DNA of 64,000 bases, from positions 503,079 to 567,078 of the forward strand of contig NZ_CAESCM010000001.1 in NCBI RefSeq assembly GCF_903166585.1, read 5' to 3'. This document shows positions 46,356 to 57,400 of the stretch, piece by piece (position 1 is the stretch's first letter; each line of letters starts with the position of its first letter). Origin of the DNA: Pedobacter ghigonis. GTDB taxonomy: Bacteria > Bacteroidota > Bacteroidia > Sphingobacteriales > Sphingobacteriaceae. A model generated the notes under the pieces. The model saw only the letters and a list, made by a program, of their open reading frames with translations, did no database searches and was not told the origin of the DNA. The translations under genes and the position numbers were made by a program.

Positions 46356-46391
46356 TAGAGAGAGACTTGCTTATAAGCACAAAGCCAATAA

Positions 46392-47912
46392 TTACCCTTT
46401 TCCGGTGTTTATAACCGAAATTTCATAAATTGAAGGTGGCGCAGAAGCTTTTTTAACCTTAAATCTTAGCTTAGGGCTCTGATAATTACGCGGCAACCTG
46501 ATTACCTTACAATCGCCCATTGGTTCTGTACCCAAATAGATGGTTTGCCATTTTTCATCTTTGAAGATCGCTACCTCATATTCCTGGATCCGCGGTAAAC
46601 GCAATTGCGAAAAATTATCTGGTAATTCTTTGGTGTCTTTGTATTCGAATATACTGATCTTATTAAACGGTTTTGCCGGATTAAGCTCGATTGTTAGTTC
46701 GGCCAGTGTATCGGCCGCAGCCCAACGGCTATCCAAACTGCCATCGGTTACCGCAACTGCTTCGTATTTGTTTTCCTTATCGGCAAATACACTCGAGGCT
46801 GTTACCGCACTTTTTAACGAAATAAACTCCCCGTTTTTAGGCAAGGGTTTACCAGCTGATAATCCCAGCCTTTTCCCCAGTTCAATTACAGCAAGCGCTT
46901 CATACTCCCTGATCTTGCCGGTATTATCGGGTGGCACATTAATCACGAGGGTATTATCATTATCGGTACACCAATAAAATAACTCTTCCAGTTCGTCCAG
47001 TTCTCTTACCGGTAACTCCCCTGTTTTTTGAAACCAGTTCCAACGCGAACTTAAGCATAGGGTATGCTCGAAAGGCAGATAATAGGATTTGCCCTGATGC
47101 AAATATTGTTTTTTATCAAATTTACCTGCTAAACGTGGGTCCCACAGCCGAAAATCGCTCGGGAAGTATTGAAAATAGTACTTATTATCTACCGTCATGC
47201 TGCTCGGCACGGTGAATTTGCGTTTTCCTTCTTCGTTCACAATGGTATGGTTGATACTGATAGCACACTGCGGACTGTATTTTTTAACCAATGCATACAA
47301 CTGATCTACTCCCCAATCGCCGGGCTGCCTGTCCCAACCACCATCGAGCCAAAGCTCGCAAACAGAGCCATAATTGGTAAACAGCTCGGTAAGCTGATTG
47401 AGCATATAATTAACGTATACCTTAGGGTCTTTGTCTTTATAAGTCGGTTCGTGCCTATCCCACAACGAATAGTATAAACCAAGTTTGATACCATATTTCT
47501 TGCAGGCATCGGCAACGGCTTTTACCACGTCAGTTTTAACCGGCGAAGATGCGACATCGTAAGTGGTGTATTTGCTGTCCCAAAGGCAAAAGCCATCATG
47601 ATGTTTGGTAACCAGTACTACGTAACGAAAACCGGCTTCTTTAGCGGTTTTCACCCATTGATCAGGATCGAGATTACTCGGATGATAGGTATCAACCGGA
47701 ATGGTTCCGTCTGACCATTCCAGATTGGCAAAAGTGTTGAGCCCAAAATGCATAAACATGCCATAACCACGTTTAATCATTTCCCGTTGCGCTTCATTTG
47801 GCTTCGTAGCGGGCTCCAGTATCTGTGCGCTTGCAGCACTGCAGCACAAAATGAAGCCAAGTAATAAACCAATTTGTTTTACTTTCGAAACCACCATTTG
47901 ATACTTATTCAT
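46392..47912 (-). CDS. Secreted alpha-L-fucosidase, GH29, with C-terminal discoidin-like domain
   Basis: 506 residues; signal peptide ending SAASAQ. The barrel has the GH29 series YGMFMHFGLNTFANLEW, VLVTKHHDGFCLWDSKYT, LGLYYSLWDRHE and the nucleophile Asp190 in ELWLDGGW; NDNTLVINVPPDNTG follows. Residues about 375-505 (AVTDGSLDSRWAAAD, TIELNPAKPFNKISIFEYKD) look like an F5/8 type C (CBM32) domain. It cleaves terminal alpha-L-fucose. The gene stands between the clan-D galactosidase and the PL8 lyase on the same strand with 240-nt gaps, so each probably has its own promoter, two of them related by the leader repeat. Confidence 0.93.
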   Translation of the reverse strand: MNKYQMVVSKVKQIGLLLGFILCCSAASAQILEPATKPNEAQREMIKRGYGMFMHFGLNTFANLEWSDGTIPVDTYHPSNLDPDQWVKTAKEAGFRYVVLVTKHHDGFCLWDSKYTTYDVASSPVKTDVVKAVADACKKYGIKLGLYYSLWDRHEPTYKDKDPKVYVNYMLNQLTELFTNYGSVCELWLDGGWDRQPGDWGVDQLYALVKKYSPQCAISINHTIVNEEGKRKFTVPSSMTVDNKYYFQYFPSDFRLWDPRLAGKFDKKQYLHQGKSYYLPFEHTLCLSSRWNWFQKTGELPVRELDELEELFYWCTDNDNTLVINVPPDNTGKIREYEALAVIELGKRLGLSAGKPLPKNGEFISLKSAVTASSVFADKENKYEAVAVTDGSLDSRWAAADTLAELTIELNPAKPFNKISIFEYKDTKELPDNFSQLRLPRIQEYEVAIFKDEKWQTIYLGTEPMGDCKVIRLPRNYQSPKLRFKVKKASAPPSIYEISVINTGKG

Positions 47913-48005
47913 TTATAAACATTTTCTATAATTCTTACCTAAACACCAGGCTAAATTATTCATTTAAATAGCTGAGCAGCAACTCTTACATGCCACAATT
48001 TCATT

Positions 48006-48080
48006 TCTCAAACATCAATTATTTCCAGTTATTTCTTTTCAATTATATTAGCTGCTTATTACGCAATATTAGCCATTGAA
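48006..48080 (-). repeat. Leader direct repeat, copy 2 (upstream of GH29 gene)
   Basis: Homologous to 46281-46355 without gaps. It ends about 94 nt before the fucosidase start. The best conserved part is ttagctgcttatta followed four bases later by atattagc. Confidence 0.65.
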
Positions 48081-48152
48081 ATTAGTTCATTGGTTCATTA
48101 GTGGGTATGGTGCAAAAATACATCCGTGCTAATCTGTGCATCCGTCGCTATT

Positions 48153-50258
48153 TTAAGGTAAAATAACCCGCAGGCTTTTACCCCTGCTTTCGCCATCAGG
48201 CAGTATTATGCGTTTGGTTACTGGCTTATTGTTAAGCTGAACGGTTGCCGTAAGCTCCGTTAATTTCTGTGATGGATCTGCAATCCATATTTCGGGCGTT
48301 TTGGTATTCGTAGCTTTTACCAGCACAAGGCAAGGTTGATCGACCGTTATTTTAAGTTCTTTGTAGCTAAGGCTTTGTGGCTGATAAAAGCAAACCTGTA
48401 GCATTTGCAAAGCATTATTGGCTACAGCCTGCATCTGGTTGTTATTGGCCAGCACTTTAATATTTGAAGTAATCGTACTATTCATTTCCTGCATAGCAAT
48501 ATTGGGCAATACGCAATAGGCATAACTTGCATTTGCCGGTTTCGCACCATGATCGATAAACAGTTTAAATACTTTTCCTGTTACTTCTTCATCACTATAG
48601 CCTTTGTTAATGCGCTTCCAGCTGCCTTTTTGTGTTGCGGTACTTACTACAGCCGAAGTATTTTGTAAAAAAGAATAGCCAATGCTATCGTGCCAAACCC
48701 AGGCCGGATTAACCAGTTTTTCGGTATCGGTTAACAACCATTTGTTTTTGGCTAAGCCTACTTTTCCTTTCAGCCAGCACTGGTTAAGCGTAGTAGTAAT
48801 ATTTTCGGCTTCTGTGCTATTGATGCCAGTACCTAAACAAACAATTTCCCGATCGAAAAGGAACCATGCTTTTTTTGCTGCAACCTGGCTATAATCCATA
48901 TCGTAAACCGTGCAACCGTATTTCCCATCGCTAACCCCACCCACAAAATCCATATTACCTTTTTCGCCCCACTCTACAACTGCAGGCTGGTCTGTTAAGT
49001 AATCGCGACAGGTTATACCAGGCAATTTATCCCACTCCCAAACAGGCATGATGTTGAAATATTCGCTTCCTGTACGCTGGATATTGGTCGAGCCATCAGC
49101 CAAAAAACGTCCAAAAATATTTTCGCCATTGCCACTTTCTGTACGCCTTGTCCGAGCTGAAACTGCCCGAATGTTAAAGCTGTATGTTTTACGCTGGTGC
49201 AGGGTGTAATCGGCCCGGTAAAACTGTTTGTGGTACGCACTAATGCCAAAAGCAGGCGACTGACGTTCTTCAATGCGTGCGATGGCTGCATCAATAACCC
49301 TGGCACCAGATGAGTTTATATTTTTCGCCAGTGACAGCATTGCAGCTGTATTTTCGGCATATCCATCTAAAACTGCATTTTTCTTATCCAGCATATCGGG
49401 CCGCGAAATGCTCCTGCCTTCGATGTTAAAATCGCTGTATCGCCCCCTTATGGCACGCAAAAAGGTTTCTGTTAAATAAGTATGTAACAGGTTTTGCTTT
49501 TCTTTGCTTAAGGCAAACCTGGTATTCATTACAGCTGTTGCTGCTTTATACTCGCCGGTTAAGAAAACAGCACCATAACCTGCCAGATACAGTTGTTTGC
49601 CATGCTGGAAATAGGAATAATCGGTTTGCAAACCTTCCTGATTGGAGAACGCTATGGAAGCAAACAACTGGTTCACCGCAGCATCCATCAGCACCGCGTC
49701 TTTTGACGCACAGGCCCTGTATAGGTAGTGCATGGCAATATCGAGCTTATTGGCACCGGTTTGCTTATAGGGGTCGCCCCTCTTCATCGATTCGAGCAAA
49801 GCATCTTTGGTTGTTTTTGGATAACTAACTTTAGCTTCATCAATCAGCATCAGTATTTCGCCAAGGGCCTGTGGGGTAGCAATATCGTTATACCACCAGT
49901 TTTTACTTTTAGGAGCTGCTTTTAGCCAATAGTTTAAACCAGCAACGATTCTTTCGTCGAGCTTGCGGTTATAGCCCTTATTAATGGCAATACAATATTC
50001 TTTTATCTGATGCAAATGCCTGATGGGTGTCCACAGGGTGATTCTATCATCGGTGTACTGAATATCGGCCCAGCTGCCATCGGCTTGCTGACTTTCCTGC
50101 AGCGCAGCTATGGCTTGTGTTGTTGTTTTAGTTTGCGCTTTCAGGTTGTTTACAATATTTTTCCTGACAATATCAAACTCATCCTGTGCTGTGGCGACCT
50201 GAACCTGCAACAATCCAACGATTGCCAGCACTAAACTTAATTTTACCTTTTTTATCAT
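48153..50258 (-). CDS. Secreted polysaccharide lyase family 8
   Basis: 701 residues; signal peptide ending ATAQ. The N-terminal alpha/alpha toroid has NWWYNDIATPQALGE, the catalytic Asn170 in TGANKLD, His219 in YFQHG and Tyr228 in LAGYG; the Asn-His-Tyr spacing (49 and 9) is close to that of pneumococcal hyaluronate lyase (50 and 9). The patch GRSISRPD fits the family's Arg residues. A C-terminal beta-sandwich region follows (YDMDYSQVAAKKAWFLFD, YAYCVLPNI). PL8 enzymes cleave hyaluronan, chondroitin sulfate, xanthan or alginate by beta-elimination; the substrate here is unknown. No unsaturated-uronyl hydrolase (GH88/GH105) is in the window, so the products must be processed elsewhere. Confidence 0.9.
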   Translation of the reverse strand: MIKKVKLSLVLAIVGLLQVQVATAQDEFDIVRKNIVNNLKAQTKTTTQAIAALQESQQADGSWADIQYTDDRITLWTPIRHLHQIKEYCIAINKGYNRKLDERIVAGLNYWLKAAPKSKNWWYNDIATPQALGEILMLIDEAKVSYPKTTKDALLESMKRGDPYKQTGANKLDIAMHYLYRACASKDAVLMDAAVNQLFASIAFSNQEGLQTDYSYFQHGKQLYLAGYGAVFLTGEYKAATAVMNTRFALSKEKQNLLHTYLTETFLRAIRGRYSDFNIEGRSISRPDMLDKKNAVLDGYAENTAAMLSLAKNINSSGARVIDAAIARIEERQSPAFGISAYHKQFYRADYTLHQRKTYSFNIRAVSARTRRTESGNGENIFGRFLADGSTNIQRTGSEYFNIMPVWEWDKLPGITCRDYLTDQPAVVEWGEKGNMDFVGGVSDGKYGCTVYDMDYSQVAAKKAWFLFDREIVCLGTGINSTEAENITTTLNQCWLKGKVGLAKNKWLLTDTEKLVNPAWVWHDSIGYSFLQNTSAVVSTATQKGSWKRINKGYSDEEVTGKVFKLFIDHGAKPANASYAYCVLPNIAMQEMNSTITSNIKVLANNNQMQAVANNALQMLQVCFYQPQSLSYKELKITVDQPCLVLVKATNTKTPEIWIADPSQKLTELTATVQLNNKPVTKRIILPDGESRGKSLRVILP

Positions 50259-50427
50259 TTACAGTGAAGATGTTAAAATTTTCATATTTATCTGGTTAGG
50301 CATTGCTCATTGTAATGCATACGGTTTGGGCTACGCAAGCTTCAAATTTACAGTGCAGGTAGCTTAACACGAGGTAAAAATCTTCCTAAATAGGAGGAAT
50401 AATTGCCTAAGCTGGGTTAAAAACAAA

Positions 50428-50458
50428 AAATCCCGGCTGCTGGGTGCAACCGGGATTT
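50428..50458 (-). terminator. Terminator of the giant adhesin-porP operon
   Basis: Stem aaatcccgg / ccgggattt continued by tgc / gca across one mismatch, with a tgggt loop. On the minus strand it is followed by a T-run (ttttttgttttt). It lies 19 nt after the PorP/SprF-like stop. Confidence 0.85.
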
Positions 50459-50476
50459 GAAAGTTATTAAAGGCGC

Positions 50477-51400
50477 TTATTTTTGTTTCGCAAATAAACT
50501 ATAGCTGATATTAAGCTCGTAATCGCCAGCAGTGTACCCTCTTAATGCACTTGTATTGGTAGTGTACATGCCATTAACGGCCAGCTTATTGTTCCAGTTA
50601 ATCCCGATCCCGAAGGTGGCGCTGCCCGCATTGTGGTAAAGGGCCAGTACGTTTACCTTGTTTACTGAAGGAGAAGCAAATTCGATATTCACGCCCGCAT
50701 CAAGCAAATTATCGTAGCCTTTAACACCCCGATAAACTACTTTGGGCTCTATAGTTGCAAAGTTTGCCGGAATCTGGTAGCTAACCGCAGTAAAGAACAA
50801 AGGCTGATCTGAAGCATTGTAATTGTCTTTTTTCAATAAACGCTTCAGATTGCTTACAGCACCTTGTACCTGCAGCCGGTTTGAACGGAAAGCCATACCG
50901 AAATCGGCATCCAGATAAGTTTTACGTTGATTTACATTATACACATCAATATCGTCAGCATCACCTTGCAGGTTGGCAATGTTAATGTCATCGTCGGCAA
51001 ACGACAACCCCAAACCAAAGCTCAGGTGTTTATTGCCCTGATCAAGCGGAAGATGATAAGTAAAAGATGTCGCAGCACGGGTATGCTTTAACAGTCCCGC
51101 ACGGTCATTGTTCACCTGTAGCCCTACTGCAAGTTTTTCCGCAAAGCCATAGTCGGCCGATACAAATTGTGTAAAGGGTAAACCTGGCATAGTACTAAAC
51201 TGACTGCGTATGCCCGCATTTAAGGTTAGCCGTTGCTGTAACCCGGCCATTGCCGGATTGGTGAGGTACTGGTTTTGATAATACACTGCACTCATTGGAT
51301 TAAGCTGTGCTTTGCTCTGGGCAAATGGAAACCCAATCAAGAGCAAGGCGACACACCATTGGATGAGTGTTTTATTTTTATATTTATTAGTCGTTTTCAT
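50477..51400 (-). CDS. PorP/SprF-family T9SS outer-membrane protein
   Basis: 307 residues with signal peptide (cleavage near SKAQ, residue 32). The mature start QLNPMSAVYYQNQYLTNPA and the alternating strands (GLPFTQFVSADYGFAEKLAVG, HLSFGLGLSFADDDINIANL) are typical of the PorP/SprF family, which make outer-membrane beta-barrels and bind type IX secretion substrates with type B C-terminal domains; in Flavobacterium SprF is needed for surface display of SprB. It starts 12 nt after the stop of the giant gene, whose product ends in exactly such a domain. The pair should therefore work as substrate plus dedicated anchor. Confidence 0.93.
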   Translation of the reverse strand: MKTTNKYKNKTLIQWCVALLLIGFPFAQSKAQLNPMSAVYYQNQYLTNPAMAGLQQRLTLNAGIRSQFSTMPGLPFTQFVSADYGFAEKLAVGLQVNNDRAGLLKHTRAATSFTYHLPLDQGNKHLSFGLGLSFADDDINIANLQGDADDIDVYNVNQRKTYLDADFGMAFRSNRLQVQGAVSNLKRLLKKDNYNASDQPLFFTAVSYQIPANFATIEPKVVYRGVKGYDNLLDAGVNIEFASPSVNKVNVLALYHNAGSATFGIGINWNNKLAVNGMYTTNTSALRGYTAGDYELNISYSLFAKQK

Positions 51401-51412
51401 TGTTTTGAAGTA

Positions 51413-54400
51413 TTAAAATTTTCTAACAATTGTGATAAAGCCTCTTTTCGCTTTTACACCGTTACCCAGTTCTATAATGTAGTAGTAGGTATTTTCATCC
51501 AGCGGTGTGCCGTTGATGGTACCATCCCATTCGTTATTATAGTTCTTTTTAGCGTACACTTCTCTACCTGCTCGGTCGAATATGCGCACCTCATTGTTTG
51601 GATACATATCGATGTTCTTAATCACAAAGAAATCATTTTTACCATCTCCATTTGGTGTAAGCACGTTGTTGGCAATCAAATTGTAATCTTCAATTACGGT
51701 AATGGTAATTGTTGCAGTACTGGTACAACCTGAAGCATTGGTGCCCGTTACGGTGTAAGTGGTAGTTTGTGATGGACGAACAGTAAGCGTAGCCGAATTC
51801 TGACCGCTAATTATACCAGCAGCAGTTGTCCAGCTGTAGTTCAATGCTCCGCTTGCTTTCAACTCAACGGTTTGCCCTTTACTTACACTTGTGCCCGGTG
51901 TGGCAACAATCTGAACTTGCGGTATTGGTGCGGCCGATAGGGTAAATGTGCGGCTAAAGGTATCAGTACCCCCGTTTAATGTACCACCATTATCTTTCAC
52001 TGTTACAGTGATAGTTGCGGTACCACCTGCAGGGTTTAATCTGTAGGTTAGCACGGCATTACCGCCTGTAGGCGGCGTTACCGAAAGTGCTGCAAAAAGC
52101 GCAGCATTATCGGTACTTACATTTAAAATAGTGGTTTGGTTTTGCTCTATACCAGCTGTAATACCGGTTAATGCAATGGTTTGTGTTGTACCGCTTACAC
52201 ACACCTGCTGGTTGGCAATTGCTGCCAGGGTTGGCGCGGTGTTTAGCGCTGCAATAACGGTTAACATCTGGGTTACATCTGCTGCTGAGTTATAGATAGC
52301 ATTACCCGCCTGTGAAGCGATAATATCTGCATTACCTACTCCTACAATGGTTACTGTATTTCCAGAAATTGTAGCTACTGCCGGATTGCTACTAATATAA
52401 GTAACCGGATTTCCTGAAGCTCCACCTGTAGCATTGAGCGTTAAGGTACCCTCTCCCAAAATTTTAACAGGTAAAGCTGTAAAGGTAATTACCTGGTCCA
52501 TTTTATCATTATCTGCAATGTTAGCTGTTGCCATAGCGCTAGCGCCAGAAGTACTAAAATTGAAGCTTGCTGATTTACCTCCGGTAAGCGTTAAAATAAC
52601 AGTTTCAGTACTTTCATAAAGGTTATCATCATTTACTATCAATGGTATACTTACTGCACTTTGGCCTGCGGGAATAATTACAGATCCGCTAAGTGCCGCA
52701 TAGTCTGTTCCTGCGGTTGCAGTTCCGGATACGGTGTAATTTACCGTGATGGGTTCTGTGGCGGTAAAGCCTGTTGGCAAGTTGATGCTAAAGCTTCCGT
52801 TAGTTGCCGGCTCTGCTGCATCTGCTGTTTTAGTGATACTCAGTACCAGATTGGCAGCCAGATTGTCGTTATCAGCAATATTTACCGTTGCATTTCCTGT
52901 AGCGGTAAAGCTAAAGCTTGCTGAAGTCGCGCTGGTAAGGGTCGCAACCACCGTTTCAGTTTGTTCAATCAACTGATCGTCAATTACCGTTACCGGTACA
53001 AATACGCTGTTTTGTCCTGCCGGGATAGTTACCGTACCCGAAAGTGCGGTGTAATCAGTTCCAGCAGTTGCGGTGCCCGATACCGAATACTGCACAGTTG
53101 TGGCTTCAGTAGAAAGTACGCCTGAAGGCAAACTGATCCTGAATGCTCCATTAGTACCTGGCTCAGAAGCGTCTGTATCTTTCGTTATTGTTAATACCCT
53201 GTTAGCAATCACAGTACTTTCATCATCAGCAATGTTTACTGTTGCATTTCCTGTAGCCGTGAAGCTAAAGCTTGCCGAGCTTGCTCCTGTTAAGGTTGCA
53301 ATTACAGTTTCAGTTTGTTCTATCCACTTATCATCAATTACGGCTACCGGTACAGATACACTGTTTTGTCCTGCCGGGATAATTGCGGTACCACTTAAAG
53401 CGGTATAATCAATTCCAGCTGTTGCTGTACCCGATACAACATAATTTACTGTAATGGCATCTACCGAGGTAATACCTGTTGGCAAGCTAATGTTGAAGCT
53501 ACCAGCTGTTCCTGGTTCAGCAGCATCGGTTGTTTTAACAATGCTCAACACACGGTTAGCCGTCGTATTATCATCATCAGCAATATTTACCGTTGCATTG
53601 CCAGAAGCGGTAAAGCTAAAGCTTGTTGAACTTGCATTGGTTAAAGTAGCAATTACCGTTTCGGTTTGTTCAATCAATTTGTCATCAATTACTGTTACCG
53701 ATACAGGTACATTGTTTTGTCCTGCCGGGATAATTGCTGTACCACTTAAAGTGGTATAATCAGTTCCAGCTGTTGCTGTACCTGATGCGGTATAATTTAC
53801 AGTGATATCTTCTACTGAGGTGATACCTGTTGGTAAGCTGATAGTAAAGCCTCCCGCTGTTCCTGGCTCAGTAGCATCGGTTGTTTTAACAATGTTCAAC
53901 ACACGGTTAGCGGCGATGTTATCATCATCGGCAATATTTACCGTTGCATTGCCAGAAGCGGTAAAGCTAAAGCTTGTTGAACTTGCATTGGTTAAAGTAG
54001 CAATTACCGTTTCAGTTTGTTCAATCAACTTGTCGTCAATTACTGTTACCGGTACAGATACGCTATTTTGTCCTGCCGGGATAATTGCTGTACCACTTAA
54101 AGCGGTATAATCAGTTCCAGCTGTTGCTGTACCTGATGCGGTATAATTTACAGTGATATCTTCTACTAAGGTTATACCTGTTGGTAAGCTGATAGTAAAG
54201 CTTCCCGCTGTTCCTGGTTCAGTAGCATCGGTTGTTTTAACAATGCTCAACACACGGTTAACGGAGATGTTATCATCATCAGCAATATTTACCGTTGCAT
54301 TGCCAGAAGCGGTAAAGCTAAAGCTTGTTGAACTTGCATTGGTTAAAGTAGCAATTACCGTTTCAGTTTGTTCAACCAATTTATCATCAATTACTGTTAC

Positions 54401-57400
54401 CGGTATAGATACGCTGTTTTGTCCTGCAGGAATAATTACTGTGCCCGAAAGTGCAGTGTAATCTATTCCTGCGGTTGCTGTACCCAATGCGGTATAATTT
54501 ACAGTAATATCTTCTACCGAAGTGATACCTGCTGGTAAGCTGATATTGAAGCTTCCCGCAGTTCCTGGCTCGGTAGCATCGGTTACTTTAGTGATGCGTA
54601 CCACACGGTTAGCCGCGATGTTATCATCATCGGTAAGGCTTACCGTTGCATCTCCTGTAGCAGTGAAGCTAAAGCTTGTTGAACTTGCACTCGTTAAGGT
54701 TGCAATTACTGTTTCAGTTTGTTCAATCAACTTGTCGTCAATTACTGTTACCGGTATAGATACACTGTTTTGTCCTGCAGGAATAATTACTGTGCCCGAA
54801 AGTGCAGTGTAATCTGCTCCGGCGGTTGCTGTGCCCGATGTAGTATAATTTACAGTAATATCTTCTACCGAAGTGATACCTGCTGGTAAGCTGACGTTGA
54901 AGCTTCCCGCAGTTCCTGGCTCGGTAGCATCGGTTACTTTAGTGATGCTTACCACACGGTTAGCCGCGCTATCGTCATCATCTGCAATATTCAAAGTAAC
55001 TGGTGTTGTGTTAACTGATATACCGAAGCCAAAACCAGCTGTACTTGTACCTTGTAACGCCAAGATTACTGTTTCGCTATGTTCGATTATTTTATCATCA
55101 ACTACCCTTAGCGGAACATCTACATAATTCTGTCCTGCTGGAATTGTTATTACACCCAGACTAAGATAATCGGTACCTGCACCAGTGGCCGTACTGCTGT
55201 TATTGATAAAGTAATTTACATTGATGTTTACCGGACAAAGGATATTTGGCGGTAAGCTTACACGGAAATTACCATTTGTACCTGGTTCTGCTGCATCAGC
55301 AGTTTTAGTAAGTGTTACCAACCTGTTTGCAACTGTATTATCCTCATCGGTAATATTAAGTGTTGCACTGGCAGATGACGGAGTGCTTGAAACAGGGAAA
55401 GCAAAGTTGGTAGAGGTTCCACCAGTTAGGGTTACAATTACGGTTTCGGTTGATTCCATGAACCAATCATCAATCACCTGAACATTTAAAGGCACACTAT
55501 TTTGTCCTGCTGGCAATACCACACTACCACTTAAGGCAGTGTAATCAGTACCTGGAGTGGCAGTACCTGTTACTGTATAGTTTACAGTTACATCTTCCGA
55601 AGAAGTGATGTTAGTATTTGCCTGAAACTGGATGCTAAATGCGCCATTGGTTCCAGGTTCAGCACCATGTGCCGTTCTCACAATTCTCAATGTTCTATTG
55701 GCAGCTATGCCAGAGTCGTTATCGGTAATATCTACCGTAGCGGTTGCGCTACCTGTCGCTGCATTGAAGGTTAATCCCGCTCCTGCACCACCTGTAAGGC
55801 TTAACGTTACGGTTTCTGTTGGTTCAATCACTAAATCATCTGCCGGTGTTACTGTTATGGCAACACTGTTTTGTCCGGCAGGGATAACAGCTGTTCCACT
55901 TAATGCGGTATAATCCGTTCCTGCTGTTGCAGTGCCAGATACAGCATAATTTACCGTAATGTTCTCTGCTGCGGTAATTCCAGCCGGAAGACTGATATTG
56001 AAACCACCGTTAGTTGAAGGTTCTACTGCGTCAGTTGTTTTACTTACACTAAGTGCAAGGTTTGCCGGAGCAAGACTTTCATTATCCTTGACATTTACAG
56101 TTGCATTGCCCGCAGCTGTAAGTAGAAAGCTAGTTGAACTGGCGCCAGTTAAGGCAGCCGTAACCGTTTCTGTTCTTTCAATGATACTATCATCTATAAC
56201 TGCCACCGGAACATCTACACTGTTCTGACCAGCTAAAATTACTGCTGATCCGGTAAGTGCCGTGTAATCTGTTCCTGCTGTAGCTGTTCCAGATATGGTG
56301 TAGTTTACGGTAACATCCTCACCAGCGGTAATTCCACCTGGTAAACTGATGTTAAAGTTTCCGTTTGTTGCTGGCTCTGCTGCATCTATTGTTTTACGGA
56401 TGCTAATGGCCAGGTTCGCAGGAATATTATCGTCGTCTGCAAGATCTAAAGTTGCAGCAGTTCCACCGGTAAAGGCTAAGCCTGTTGCTGTTCCAGAAGT
56501 TACTGTTAAGGTTACATTCTCAATACCTTCAACCTGCTGATCGTCGATTACCGTTAATGGTATATCTACACTATTGTTTCCTGCAGAGATAATTGCCGTA
56601 CCCGAAAGTGCATTGAAATCCTGTCCGGCAGTTGCCGTTCCGGTTACTGCATAATTTACTGTTATATCGCTAGGTGCACTAAGTCCTGCTGGCAATGCTA
56701 TATTGAAATTCCCATTGGTAGCTGGCTCTGCTGCATCAGCCGTTTTACTTACGTTCAATACCAGGTTCGCTGGAATGTTGTCATCATCATTGATGTTTAC
56801 CGATACGTTGCCTGTTGCAGTATAAGTAAAGCTGGTGCTGCCACCGCTAACTAAGCTAAGCCTTACCGTTTCGGTTTGTTCAATAATCTGATCATCAATT
56901 ACACTGACAGGAACAATTACGCTGTTTTGTCCTGCTGGTAAAGTTATGCTACCCGAAAGTGTTGCATAATCGATACCTGCTGTTGCATTACCTGCAACGG
57001 TATAGTTTATGGTAATGTTTTCTTTAGCTGTAATACCAGTAGGCAAAGCAATACTTACGCGACCTGAAGCATTAGGCTCTGCAGCATCATTTAACTTACT
57101 CATGCTCAGTACTAAGTTTGCAGGCGTATTGTCTGCATCGGTTATATTTACCGTAGCATTACCATTTGTTGTATTAGCGGTGAAGTTAAAGTTGGTAGAT
57201 TTCCCACCTGTTAAAGTTAATATTACCGTTTCAGCTCCTTCAATCTTTTGATCGGCAAGGGCAGTTACTGGTATTTTAACTTCGTGACTTCCTGCCGGGA
57301 TTACTACAGAACCGGTTAAATTGGTATAGTCAGTACCGTTGGTAGCCGAACCGTTAAGTGTGTAATTTACGGTAATTGCTTCTGCTGCTGTAGCAGTTGT

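Noticed and set aside
51275..51733. 152-codon plus-strand ORF spanning the porP/giant-gene junction
   Set aside because: It runs antisense to both coding sequences and has no known motif.
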